Source: Klebsiella pneumoniae
GTDB lineage: Bacteria; Pseudomonadota; Gammaproteobacteria; Pseudomonadales; Azotimanducaceae
Assembly: GCA_945861675.1 (NCBI GenBank)
Contig: CAMAVY010000012.1
Span: forward strand, 1-42,590
Length of the DNA: 42,590 bases
Reading direction: 5' to 3'
Part shown: positions 19,600 through 28,512 of the stretch, piece by piece
Position numbering within the stretch: the first letter of the stretch is position 1
How the letters are laid out: each line of letters begins with the position of its first letter
Notes under the pieces: model-generated
Told to the model about the DNA's origin: nothing
What the model saw: the letters and a program-made list of their open reading frames with translations, nothing else
Database searches by the model: none
Position numbers and translations under genes: made by a program

Positions 19600-19615
19600 T
19601 TTGGGGGAGGCGTGA

Positions 19616-20137
19616 GTGCTGTATTCGCTGGGTGATCGACGCGTGCGCTGTGATGGCGACTACTTTGTGGCGCCGGGCGCCATTGTCATTGGCTCGGTGG
19701 TGCTCATGCATGAGGCCAGCGTCTGGTTCAACGCTGTGGTCCGCGGCGACAACGACGTCATTACGATCGGTGCGCGCTCCAACGTGCAGGATGGTTCGGT
19801 GCTGCACACCGATCACGGCGTGCCGCTGACCATTGGCAGTGATGTGACGATTGGCCACAAAGTCATGCTGCATGGTTGCGAGATTGGCGATGGCAGCCTG
19901 ATCGGCATCAATTCCGTGGTGTTGAACGGCGCCAGGATTGGCAGGCACTGTCTGATCGGCGCCAATTCGCTGATTCCAGAGGGCAAGGAAATCCCTGATT
20001 TTTCGCTGGTCATGGGGTCGCCCGGCAAGGTCGTGCGGCAACTCGACGAGAGCCGTGCGCGCGCGCTGGCGATGAGCGCACAGCACTATGTCGAGAACTG
20101 GAAGCGCTACAAACGCGATCTGCAGCAGCAGGTCTGA
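19616..20137 (+). CDS. Gamma-class carbonic anhydrase-like protein
   Basis: 173 residues from GTG 19616, with GGGGAG six bases upstream. The sequence is a left-handed beta-helix of hexapeptide repeats ([55 protein letters not shown]), ending in a C-terminal helix. Histidines H64, H81 and H86 match the zinc ligands of gamma carbonic anhydrases, and R43/D45 are also kept. Members include YrdA, PaaY and CaiE-type proteins; whether this one hydrates CO2 cannot be told from sequence. purT starts 37 bp downstream, so the two may be co-transcribed. Confidence 0.9.
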   Translation: MLYSLGDRRVRCDGDYFVAPGAIVIGSVVLMHEASVWFNAVVRGDNDVITIGARSNVQDGSVLHTDHGVPLTIGSDVTIGHKVMLHGCEIGDGSLIGINSVVLNGARIGRHCLIGANSLIPEGKEIPDFSLVMGSPGKVVRQLDESRARALAMSAQHYVENWKRYKRDLQQQV

Positions 20138-20174
20138 ACGGTTTGCAGACCTGATGTTCGTCGGGAGTTCCGCG

Positions 20175-21368
<1,194 letters not shown>

Positions 21369-21387
21369 CGCCGCGGCTTATCCCTTT

Positions 21388-21401
21388 AGCGCCGCGGCGC
21401 T
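21388..21401. other. 14-bp perfect palindrome after purT
   Basis: agcgccgcggcgct is its own reverse complement; its first 11 bases also occur at 21367-21377, partly inside the purT stop. It may be a hairpin at the end of the purT transcript or an operator. No U-tract follows. Confidence 0.45.
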
Positions 21402-21514
21402 CGTCCGATTGCGTGGAAGGGTGGTCTTCATCGCGGAGCGCGGCTATAGTTTCGCCACTTTGCGCTGGCCCGACGCAATCGCCGCAGGCCGAACACTTCG
21501 CACGCTGAGACCTC

Positions 21515-21649
21515 ATGATCCTTCAATCCACAGCCCATGCAGCCGCTCAGGAGTACGCGCCCGACGTGTGCCCGTGCCTGTTTGCGCTGCTGGGACTGGA
21601 AGGACCACTGGCAGGTCTGCTGCGACTGCCGGTGCGCCCGGCACACTAA
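21515..21649 (+). CDS. Putative leuA leader peptide (Leu-rich small ORF)
   Basis: A 44-residue frame from ATG 21515 to TAA 21647-21649, ending 120 bp before leuA. Nine residues are Leu, eight of them within positions 22-38 (CLFALLGLEGPLAGLLRLP). A weak GAGA lies 4 nt upstream of the ATG. A GC-rich hairpin follows the stop by 7 nt. Leucine leader peptides controlling leu genes by attenuation are known in gammaproteobacteria, which makes this a reasonable candidate. Against it, CTG is a common codon in this genome, and the leader is longer than LeuL of E. coli. Confidence 0.35.
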   Translation: MILQSTAHAAAQEYAPDVCPCLFALLGLEGPLAGLLRLPVRPAH

Positions 21650-21656
21650 CTTCCCT

Positions 21657-21671
21657 GGGCGCTGCGCGCCC
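21657..21671 (+). promoter_or_regulatory. Hairpin after the Leu-rich ORF (possible attenuator stem)
   Basis: gggcgc-tgc-gcgccc gives a perfect 6-bp stem. The following bases are A/C-rich and not U-rich, so it is not a canonical intrinsic terminator. A second 6-bp stem (ccacgc/gcgtgg, 21737-21752) lies just before the leuA ribosome-binding site. Confidence 0.3.
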
Positions 21672-21769
21672 CCGACAAACAAATCAAACTCTCCCCTTCC
21701 GCCGCAGGCATTTGCTGCTGTGGTGCGAGTGGTCCCCCACGCTGCCGCGTGGTTGCCGAGGAAATTCTC

Positions 21770-23533
21770 ATGAGTCGCGAAATCAACTCGCCTGACAGCG
21801 CCGTACACACAGGCGCTATCCCCACGAGCGCTGGGCTATCAGGCAAGAGCGGGCGCAAGCCTGGTGCTATGCCTTTTCAGAAGTACCGCGCGTTTGCACC
21901 CATTCAGCTGCCGGATCGCACCTGGCCCGGCAAGGTCATTGAAACAGCGCCGCGCTGGTGCAGCGTGGACCTGCGCGACGGCAATCAGGCGTTGATCGAT
22001 CCGATGAATCCGGACGAAAAGCTGCGCTTATTCGAGACGCTGATCGAGATCGGCTTCAAGGAAATCGAAGTCGGTTTTCCTGCGGCATCGCAGCCGGACT
22101 TCGACTTCGTACGGCGGATCATCGAAGAGCAGCGCATTCCCGATGACGTCACGATTCAGGTGCTGTGTCAGGCACGCGAAGAGCTGATCGAACGCACAGT
22201 GGATGCGTTGCAGGGCGCACCGCGCGCAATCTTCCACTTGTACAACTCCACGTCGACGCTGCAGCGTCGTGTCGTATTCGGTATGCAGCGCAGCGACATC
22301 GTGGCGATGGCGGTGCAGGGGGCGCAGTGGGTACAGCGTGCCTTGGCGCGCATCCGCGATGAAACCGACGTGACCGTCGAGTACTCGCCGGAGAGCTTTA
22401 CCGGCACCGAACTCGATTTTGCTGTGGAAGTCTGCTCCGCTGTCGCGCGTACCTTCGGTGCAACGCCGCAGCGGAAGATGATCGTCAATCTGCCGTCGAC
22501 AGTGGAAATGGCGACGCCGAACATCTATGCCGATCAGATCGAATGGTTCTGTCGCAACTTTCCGCAGCGTGATTCCGTCATCGTCAGCCTGCACACGCAC
22601 AACGATCGTGGCACCGGCATTGCGGCGACTGAGCTGGCGCTGATGGCCGGCGCAGAGCGCGTGGAAGGCACGCTGTTTGGCAATGGTGAGCGCACCGGCA
22701 ATTGCGACATCGTGACCATGGCCATGAACATGTTCAGCCAGGGCGTCGATCCGGAGCTCGACTTGCGTGACATGAAACGCATCAAAGAGACCGCCGAGAG
22801 CGTGACCAAGCTGCCGGTGCATCAGCGCCATCCGTATGCGGGCGAACTCGTATTCACGGCTTTTTCAGGCTCGCATCAGGATGCGATAAAGAAAGGCATG
22901 GCGCAGGTCGATCTCGGGCATTGGGAAGTGCCATATCTGCCGATCGATCCGACCGATGTGGGCGCGACCTATCGCGAGACGGTACGGGTGAACAGCCAGT
23001 CCGGCAAAGGTGGCGTGGGTTTCATTCTTGAGTCGTATTTCGGTGTGATTCTGCCGCGCGACATGCTGGTCGAGTTCAGCAAGATCGTGCAGCGCAGAAC
23101 CGAAGAGAAGGGCGGCGAAGTGTCCGCCGATGACATCTGGCAGGCCTTCGAAGCTGAGTACATGTCGAGCGATGCCGGCCCGTACAAGCTGTTGGACTAC
23201 GATCTGTTTCACGAAGGCGATAACCAACGCTGCAAGGCGCAGATAGAAGCCGCGCAGCAGCGGTTGTCGATTGCAGGCGTCGGCAGTGGCCCGATCGAGG
23301 CATTTGTGAACGCGCTGGTCAACACGCTCAACGAACCGCTGAACGTCATCGACTTCCATGAGCACGCCATGTCCACCGGCAAGGACGCGCAGGCGATCTG
23401 CCTGATTGCGATCGATGAGCCCGGTGGCGGCCGTTGCTATGGCGTGGGTACTTCGCGCAACACGATCACGGCGTCGCTGGTTGCGATTGTGTCAGCGCTG
23501 AATCGTCGTTGGCGGAAATCCGGGGGTGCTTGA
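21770..23533 (+). CDS. leuA: 2-isopropylmalate synthase, type 2 (long form)
   Basis: 587 residues from ATG 21770 with GAGGA at 21758-21762. Residues 1-27 are a non-conserved extension; the family sequence begins at PFQKYRAFAPIQLPDRTWPGK. The catalytic barrel shows CSVDLRDGNQALIDPM, FKEIEVGFPAASQPDF and metal-binding SLHTHNDRGTG; the C-terminal allosteric domain follows (about 450-587). This is the actinobacterial-like longer type, not the E. coli type. It condenses acetyl-CoA with 2-oxoisovalerate in leucine synthesis and is usually inhibited by leucine through the C-terminal domain. leuB, leuC and leuD are not nearby. Confidence 0.95.
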   Translation: MSREINSPDSAVHTGAIPTSAGLSGKSGRKPGAMPFQKYRAFAPIQLPDRTWPGKVIETAPRWCSVDLRDGNQALIDPMNPDEKLRLFETLIEIGFKEIEVGFPAASQPDFDFVRRIIEEQRIPDDVTIQVLCQAREELIERTVDALQGAPRAIFHLYNSTSTLQRRVVFGMQRSDIVAMAVQGAQWVQRALARIRDETDVTVEYSPESFTGTELDFAVEVCSAVARTFGATPQRKMIVNLPSTVEMATPNIYADQIEWFCRNFPQRDSVIVSLHTHNDRGTGIAATELALMAGAERVEGTLFGNGERTGNCDIVTMAMNMFSQGVDPELDLRDMKRIKETAESVTKLPVHQRHPYAGELVFTAFSGSHQDAIKKGMAQVDLGHWEVPYLPIDPTDVGATYRETVRVNSQSGKGGVGFILESYFGVILPRDMLVEFSKIVQRRTEEKGGEVSADDIWQAFEAEYMSSDAGPYKLLDYDLFHEGDNQRCKAQIEAAQQRLSIAGVGSGPIEAFVNALVNTLNEPLNVIDFHEHAMSTGKDAQAICLIAIDEPGGGRCYGVGTSRNTITASLVAIVSALNRRWRKSGGA

Positions 23534-23565
23534 CTGTTGGGCGTGACCGTAGGCCTGCGCTACGT

Positions 23566-24795
23566 TCAAACATCATCGGGCGCGCTGAGGTCCGGTTTGG
23601 GCGTGACGCGGGCGCGGCGTACCGCGTTCTCGCGCACGGCCAGGATTTCGATTCGGTAGCCAGCGATCTCCAGACCGACGTTGGCATCCGGGATGAACTC
23701 CAGATGTTCGAGGATGAGACCGTTCAGCGTGCGCGGCCCGGCGATCGGCAGCTGCCAGTTCAGCTCGCGATTGATGTCGCGCAACAGCAGTGACGCGTCA
23801 ATGATCTGGCCGCCGTATTCGTCCGCGACGATGTTGTGCAGTGTGTCGGTGAAATCGGTGGTGTACTCCCCGACGATCTGCTCCAGCACATCATCCACTG
23901 TGACGAGACCCTGCACGTCGCCATATTCGTCGACCACCAGCGCAAGCCTGCGATGGTCGCGCTGCAGATTGCGCAGTAGCACATGCAGTCGCGTGCCTTG
24001 TGGCACGTAGTACGCCTCGACCGCGTGTTTGAGTAATTCATCGCGGGTCGGTTCGTCTGAGGAGATGAACTCATGCAGGTCTCTGGCATGAACGATGCCG
24101 ACCACGCTGTTGATGTCGCTGCTGAACACGGGCATGCGTGTGTGGCGCGCGTTGCGCACCGTCTGGGTAATGTCTTCCATGTCCGATTCGATATCGATGC
24201 CGACAATGTCGGAACGCGGAATCATGATTTCGCCGACCTGCATCTGATCCAGGTCCAGGACACCTCGCAGCATGCGCACCTGGCCAGAGGCGAGGTCGTT
24301 TTGTTCGGCAATGACTGCACGCACGGCGTCGGTGGCAGTCACGTGGGTGTTGCTCATCGATTGCGCCTGCGGGTCCGGCAGTATCAGTTCCAGCATGGGC
24401 CGGAACAGTCGAACGATCGGCAGCAGCACGTGACTCGTAAGCGTCGAAATGCGCTCGTGATACACGCGTCCACCGCGAATGCCCAGCTGCACGGCCGCGA
24501 GCATCAGCACCAGCACGGCGCCCAGCAACACGGCGCCGCGCGCGCTCACCACAGGTTGCAGCGCAGACGCGGCAGCGGTGCCAAGGCAGATGCCACCAAC
24601 CATGGCCGCCTGCAGCAGGAATTCGAGTTGCGGTCTGCGTTGCAGCAGGCGATTGATCTTGCGCGCGCTGCGTTCCTTTGCCCGTACGCGCGTCTGCAAC
24701 TGGTGTGTATTCACGGCCGCAAACGCGGACCACACGAGGCCCGCAGCTGCGGCGCACAGGATGCCGAACGTCATGCCCAGAATTGGCCAGATCAT
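23566..24795 (-). CDS. CorB/CNNM-like membrane protein with CBS pair and CorC_HlyC domain
   Basis: 409 residues from ATG 24795; an in-frame ATG at 24855 would add 20 residues before the first membrane helix. Three hydrophobic helices (about 1-27, 58-80 and 83-105) form a DUF21-like part. A CBS pair follows (MIPRSDIVGIDIES, then RLHVLLRNLQRDHRRLALVVDEYG), and a C-terminal CorC_HlyC domain. The membrane part lacks the family's Ser-Gly-Ser-Glu-like segment in helix 1 and the E-x-x-P-K motif, while the cytosolic part is well conserved. The position next to ypjD and ffh matches E. coli yfjD (corB). Transport activity is doubtful. Confidence 0.85.
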   Translation of the reverse strand: MIWPILGMTFGILCAAAAGLVWSAFAAVNTHQLQTRVRAKERSARKINRLLQRRPQLEFLLQAAMVGGICLGTAAASALQPVVSARGAVLLGAVLVLMLAAVQLGIRGGRVYHERISTLTSHVLLPIVRLFRPMLELILPDPQAQSMSNTHVTATDAVRAVIAEQNDLASGQVRMLRGVLDLDQMQVGEIMIPRSDIVGIDIESDMEDITQTVRNARHTRMPVFSSDINSVVGIVHARDLHEFISSDEPTRDELLKHAVEAYYVPQGTRLHVLLRNLQRDHRRLALVVDEYGDVQGLVTVDDVLEQIVGEYTTDFTDTLHNIVADEYGGQIIDASLLLRDINRELNWQLPIAGPRTLNGLILEHLEFIPDANVGLEIAGYRIEILAVRENAVRRARVTPKPDLSAPDDV

Positions 24796-24943
24796 CGGGG
24801 CAATCCGCTGGTCAGCTGTTGTCGCTCTGGCCGGCGCGGGAAGCGCGCCAGACATGGCGGCCGCGGCGGTCGTGCGAGCAGTGCTTGCGCTTGCGCTTGC
24901 ATAGGTGAGTGTTGAACGCGGAAGCCAGTGATAAAGGTAAAGG

Positions 24944-25747
24944 TCAGCGTTGAAGGAGCAGTTCGATGACTGCCTTGCTGCCGAAATACGCCAGCGCCAG
25001 CGTAACGAAGCCCGCCAACGTCCAGCGGATTGCTGTCGTGCCGCGCCAGCCCAACGTGTAGCGCCCCCAGAGCAGGATGGCGAATACCAGCCACGAGCTC
25101 ATGGACAAGACCGCATGATGGACAACGCGTTGTTCGAACATGTTGTCCAGGAACAGCAGCCCCGTGACGATGGCGATGGTCAGCAACACCAGCCCGAGCC
25201 ACAGCAATTCGAACAACAGGTTTTCCATCGCTTGCAGCGGCGGCAGAAGGCGAAGTCCAAATAACGATTTGGTGGTGCGCAAGCGGTGTTCCTGGATAGC
25301 CAGCAGCACGGCCTGACAAGCCGCGATGAACAGCACGCTGTAGGCAAGTAGTGAGGGAATGATGTGCTCGGGTTCGAGATCCAGCGCCGCCGGCCGACCG
25401 CCATCGAGGACGATCGACGCCAGCAGTGCCAGCAGCGACAGTGGGCAGGTCAACAGCAGCAGATTGGCGATCGGTAGCCGTGTCGCGAAGATCGTGACCA
25501 GCAGCACCGCCAGCCAGTTGACCGTGGACGCAACTGAAAAGATGCCGAGGTTCCATCCGGTGGACGTGTGCAGTTGTTGAAACACCACCATGCCGTGCAA
25601 CAGCAGTGCACACGCAACAACACTCCACAACAGCGTGCGTGTACCGATCGGGCGACTGTTCAGCGCGCGCCATTGCAGAAAGGTTGTCACGGCATAGGCG
25701 GCAATTGCGAGAATGGCGGAGAGCGGGACTGGGAGCAGAGCATTCAT
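24944..25747 (-). CDS. ypjD: CcsA/YpjD-like inner-membrane protein
   Basis: 267 residues from ATG 25747. Eight or so hydrophobic segments are visible, including PLSAILAIAAYAVTTFLQW at the start and LLFELLWLGLVLLTIAIVTG. It has the cytochrome c assembly (CcsA/HemX) type fold, with LHTSTGWNLGIFSVASTVNW and the final HHAVLSMSSWLVFAILLWGR. In E. coli ypjD (corE) lies between ffh and yfjD, and the same arrangement is seen here. A link to Mg/Co resistance is reported for the E. coli gene; the molecular role is unclear. It is divergent from ffh, and the corB-like gene follows after 148 bp. Confidence 0.87.
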   Translation of the reverse strand: MNALLPVPLSAILAIAAYAVTTFLQWRALNSRPIGTRTLLWSVVACALLLHGMVVFQQLHTSTGWNLGIFSVASTVNWLAVLLVTIFATRLPIANLLLLTCPLSLLALLASIVLDGGRPAALDLEPEHIIPSLLAYSVLFIAACQAVLLAIQEHRLRTTKSLFGLRLLPPLQAMENLLFELLWLGLVLLTIAIVTGLLFLDNMFEQRVVHHAVLSMSSWLVFAILLWGRYTLGWRGTTAIRWTLAGFVTLALAYFGSKAVIELLLQR

Positions 25748-25876
25748 GCGGTTCGGCCGATTAAGCGCAGGAAGTTTGGCACATTGAGGTGGGTCTTCGT
25801 TGATGGGCGCGGTGGCGCATTGCGTCACCTTTGAGCATCGGCCGGCAAATGCGGATATCCGGTCAAGTGCCGTAGC

Positions 25877-25882
25877 TATAAT
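25877..25882 (+). promoter_or_regulatory. Consensus -10 element, probable ffh promoter
   Basis: A perfect TATAAT within gtagctataatcgg. No good -35 lies 16-18 bp upstream (gatatc region). If used, the ffh mRNA would carry a leader of about 200 nt containing the repeats at 26001-26072. Confidence 0.45.
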
Positions 25883-26000
25883 CGGCGGCCCGCCGAGCGG
25901 GCATGCTGCGGCGGCAGTTCGCGGGGCTTGCACGTCCCGGAAGTCTGCCTGCACTGTTTGCCTGCACACACCAGCGGGATGCTCGATCGAGCCGGATGCT

Positions 26001-26072
26001 CTGTCGGGTAAGGAAGTTCGGTCGGGTAGAGAAGTTCTGTCGGGAAAGTGAGTTCTGTCGGGTAAATCTGTA
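26001..26072 (+). repeat. 18-bp degenerate tandem repeat x4 in ffh leader
   Basis: Units at 26001-26018 (ctgtcgggtaaggaagtt), 26019-26036, 26037-26054 and 26055-26072, each sharing the core gtcggg followed by a purine-rich half. The array ends 16 bp before the ffh ATG, and the ribosome-binding site AAGGGA (26074-26079) comes right after it. Confidence 0.9.
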
Positions 26073-26088
26073 TGAAGGGAACGCCAGC

Positions 26089-27459
26089 ATGTTTGAGAAC
26101 CTGACCGAACGCCTGACCCAGACGCTGCGGGGCATCACCGGGAAGGCCCGGCTGTCCGAGGACAACATCGCCGAAACCCTGCGCGAAGTGCGCACGGCGC
26201 TGCTCGAGGCAGACGTCGCACTGTCGGTTGTGCGCGGGTTCGTCGAACAGGTGCGTGTGCGGGCAATCGGCAGCGAGGTATCGAGCAGCCTCAACCCCGG
26301 CCAGGCCTTCGTGAAGATCGTGCACGAGCAGCTGGTCGAGTCGATGGGCAGCCAGAACGACCAACTCAATCTGAATACGCGCCCCCCGGCAATCATTCTC
26401 ATGGCGGGTCTGCAGGGGGCGGGCAAGACCACCACCGTCGCCAAGCTGGGCAAGCGGCTGCGCGAGCAGGACAACAAGCGCGTGATGGTTGTCAGTGCCG
26501 ACGTTTACCGGCCGGCCGCCATTGAGCAACTTCGCGTCCTGGCGGAGTCGGTCGGCGTCGAGTTCGTTGCCAGCAACGCCAGTGAGAAGCCGGTCGACAT
26601 TGCCCGTCGCGCCGTCGCCGAAGCAAAAGCCAAACTGATCGACGTGCTGATTGTGGATACCGCAGGTCGTCTGGCGGTGGATACCGAGATGATGGCGGAG
26701 ATCCAGGCCATCCACGCGGCCATCTCGCCCATCGAGACGTTGTTCGTTGTCGACGCCATGACCGGCCAGGACGCGGCGTTGACGGCCAAGGCGTTCAACG
26801 AGGCGCTGCCGCTGACGGGCGTGGTGCTGGCCAAGGCAGATGGCGATGCCCGGGGCGGTGCTGCGCTGTCGGTGCGGATGGTTACCGGCAAGCCGATCAA
26901 GTTCATGGGCGTCGGCGAGAAAACCGACGGGCTGGAGCCGTTCTACCCGGACCGAATCGCCTCGCGCATCCTCGGCATGGGCGACGTGCTGGGCCTGATC
27001 GAGGACGCAGAACGCAATCTCGATCGTGCCAAGGCCGAGAAGTTGGCGCTCAAACTGTCGAAGGGAAAGCGTTTCGATCTCAACGACCTGCGCGATCAAC
27101 TGCAACAGATGCGCAACATGGGCGGTGCGGCTGCGATGCTCGATAAACTGCCCGGTATGAGCCATCTGAAGATGCCGGATACGGCCGGCATCGACGACAA
27201 GAACCTCAAGCGCATGGAGGCCATGATCTCGTCGATGACACCGAAGGAGCGGCGCAATCCGGACCTGCTCAACGGCTCGCGCAAACGCCGTATCGCGGCG
27301 GGTTCGGGCACAGATGTCACGGACATCAACCGTCTGCTGAAGCAGCACAAGAACATGGAAAAGGTGATGAAGAAGCTGAGCGGCAAAGGCGGCATGGCGC
27401 AACTGATGCGCGGTCTCGGACAGGCAGCACGCCCCGGCTTCAGAGCGCCGGGACGCTGA
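26089..27459 (+). CDS. ffh: Signal recognition particle protein Ffh
   Basis: 456 residues from ATG 26089 ([18 protein letters not shown] is the standard N-terminus), with AAGGGA about 9 nt upstream. N, G and M domains are complete: P-loop [25 protein letters not shown], and C-terminal [24 protein letters not shown]. It binds 4.5S RNA and signal sequences and delivers ribosomes to FtsY and SecYEG. One oddity is that the guanine-specificity motif, usually TKxD, reads AKAD here. The C-terminal tail has fewer methionines than E. coli Ffh. Confidence 0.97.
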   Translation: MFENLTERLTQTLRGITGKARLSEDNIAETLREVRTALLEADVALSVVRGFVEQVRVRAIGSEVSSSLNPGQAFVKIVHEQLVESMGSQNDQLNLNTRPPAIILMAGLQGAGKTTTVAKLGKRLREQDNKRVMVVSADVYRPAAIEQLRVLAESVGVEFVASNASEKPVDIARRAVAEAKAKLIDVLIVDTAGRLAVDTEMMAEIQAIHAAISPIETLFVVDAMTGQDAALTAKAFNEALPLTGVVLAKADGDARGGAALSVRMVTGKPIKFMGVGEKTDGLEPFYPDRIASRILGMGDVLGLIEDAERNLDRAKAEKLALKLSKGKRFDLNDLRDQLQQMRNMGGAAAMLDKLPGMSHLKMPDTAGIDDKNLKRMEAMISSMTPKERRNPDLLNGSRKRRIAAGSGTDVTDINRLLKQHKNMEKVMKKLSGKGGMAQLMRGLGQAARPGFRAPGR

Positions 27460-27543
27460 TCGACGCGCGCCCGCCGCCGGCCCTTTCTTCGCACTGTTGA
27501 TTATTTGTACGGCTTGGGCGTTCTTTTCCAAAAGGCGTTCGTC

Positions 27544-27549
27544 TACACT
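27544..27549 (+). promoter_or_regulatory. Possible -10 element for rpsP operon
   Basis: TACACT in the 121-bp ffh-rpsP gap, 31 bp before the rpsP ATG. An upstream GTTCTT at 18 bp spacing is a poor -35. Position is the main support. Confidence 0.25.
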
Positions 27550-27580
27550 CTCGCGCCTTTTTGCGCCTCCGGAAAAACTC

Positions 27581-27838
27581 ATGGTAACGATCAGACTGTC
27601 ACGTCAAGGCTCCAAGAAGCGGCCCTTCTATCATGTGACGGTCACCGATCAGGCGGCGAAACGTGACGGTCGCTTCATCGAGCGCCTCGGCTTCTATGAC
27701 CCCCTTGCGTCGGGTCGTGCGGAAACCGTTCGGCTGAATCTTGAGCGCGCTGAATACTGGCTGTCGGTCGGCGCACAGCCTTCTGACAGCGTTGCAAAGC
27801 TGATCAAGGACGCGCGTAAGACTGCCATTGTCGCCTGA
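27581..27838 (+). CDS. rpsP: 30S ribosomal protein S16
   Basis: 85 residues from ATG 27581. The sequence [20 protein letters not shown] and the stretch [14 protein letters not shown] are diagnostic of bS16. It is the first gene of the conserved rpsP-rimM-trmD-rplS operon. The stop lies 8 nt inside the rimM reading frame if the TTG start of rimM is used. bS16 is an early-assembling small-subunit protein. Confidence 0.98.
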   Translation: MVTIRLSRQGSKKRPFYHVTVTDQAAKRDGRFIERLGFYDPLASGRAETVRLNLERAEYWLSVGAQPSDSVAKLIKDARKTAIVA

Positions 27839-28439
27839 CAGCGACGGCAAACGGCCGGCGACGGGCAGCGCGCACGTCGTGGAGCATCAGGCGGTCGCTG
27901 GCGGTCAGGACGTTTCCGGGAGCGGGCAAGTCGCCCGGAGCCAGGAAGCTGCAGGGAGCACAGTGGTTGTCGGCCACATTGCGGGCGCGTACGGCATCAA
28001 GGGTTGGGTGCGCATCGGGTCGTACACGGTGCCGCCAGAGAACCTGCTGGATTACCAGCCGTGGCTGGTAGGTGGTAAGCCGCTGCAGGTGCTCGATGTA
28101 CACGCCCACGGGGCAGGGTTCGTCGCGCAGTTGCAGGGCGTAACAGATCGCGACGTAGCGGCCACGATGGCCGGTATGCAGATCGCGGTACCGGCACATG
28201 CGTTGCCGGTGCTGGATGAAGACGAGTTTTACTGGCGCGATCTGATCGGGCTGGTGGTGGTGAATCTGGGCGGCGAGGCACTGGGAAACGTCACAGGCTT
28301 TCTCGCCTCCGGTGCCAACGATGTGATGGTGGTGCGCGACGAAGAAGTCGAACGGTTGGTGCCTTTTGCGGGCAGCATCGTTCAAAGCGTTGATCGAGCA
28401 GCCGGGCGGATCATTGTCGATTGGGGGTTGGACTACTGA
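27828..28439 (+). CDS. rimM: Ribosome maturation factor RimM
   Basis: 203 residues if begun at TTG 27828 (overlapping rpsP by 11 nt). Other in-frame starts are GTG 27879 and GTG 27963; the last, preceded by AGGGAG, would give [15 protein letters not shown], which matches the usual N-terminus, so the first 45 residues (Ser/Gly/Gln-rich) may be untranslated. The RimM N-terminal barrel and the PRC-barrel C-terminus are clear: [34 protein letters not shown] and IIVDWGLDY. RimM helps 16S rRNA 3' domain processing and S19 binding. Confidence 0.92.
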   Translation: MSPDSDGKRPATGSAHVVEHQAVAGGQDVSGSGQVARSQEAAGSTVVVGHIAGAYGIKGWVRIGSYTVPPENLLDYQPWLVGGKPLQVLDVHAHGAGFVAQLQGVTDRDVAATMAGMQIAVPAHALPVLDEDEFYWRDLIGLVVVNLGGEALGNVTGFLASGANDVMVVRDEEVERLVPFAGSIVQSVDRAAGRIIVDWGLDY

Positions 28440-28467
28440 AGATCTGATACCGCTCAGGCTTCGGCCA

Positions 28468-28512
28468 ATCTGGATTGGCGAGATGTGGACTGGCCTGATG
28501 TGGATTGGAGTA
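28468..28512 (+). repeat. 15-bp tandem repeat x3 made from the trmD start
   Basis: Units atctggattggcgag (28468), atgtggactggcctg (28483) and atgtggattggagta (28498). The third is the first five codons of trmD (MWIGV); the first two are degenerate copies in the same frame ([10 protein letters not shown]). The second copy carries its own ATG. Confidence 0.9.

Larger units (their letters stand above)
19124..19615. other. 492-bp divergent intergenic region
   Basis: The gap lies between the DUF3135 gene (leftward) and the carbonic anhydrase-like gene (rightward). It holds a 7-bp hairpin (19166-19182), a candidate leftward promoter and two unrelated tandem repeat arrays. No open frame here has recognisable protein similarity. 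Readings through the GC-rich array give only Gly/Ser/Arg or Gly-Pro-Ala strings. Confidence 0.7.
21369..21769. other. 401-bp intergenic region upstream of leuA
   Basis: The gap between purT and leuA contains a 14-bp perfect palindrome, a TATAGT hexamer (21445-21450) that could be a -10 element without a good -35, a 44-codon Leu-rich reading frame, and two short GC-rich hairpins. Taken together it resembles an amino-acid biosynthesis leader, but nothing in it is proven. Confidence 0.5.
25748..26088. other. 341-bp divergent region between ypjD and ffh
   Basis: Holds the candidate ffh promoter and a four-copy 18-bp tandem repeat in what would be the ffh 5' leader. The ffh frame is open upstream through the repeats to about 25903, but the added sequence has no similarity to Ffh and is read as untranslated. 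Confidence 0.7.

Noticed and set aside
25876-27582. A 568-codon open frame on the minus strand opposite ffh
   Set aside because: It lies entirely over ffh and its leader, has an His/Gln/Arg-rich composition typical of antisense readings of GC-rich genes, and shows no recognisable domain. Similar antisense frames cover guaB (10269-11987), der (6087-7559) and hisS (3120-4448).
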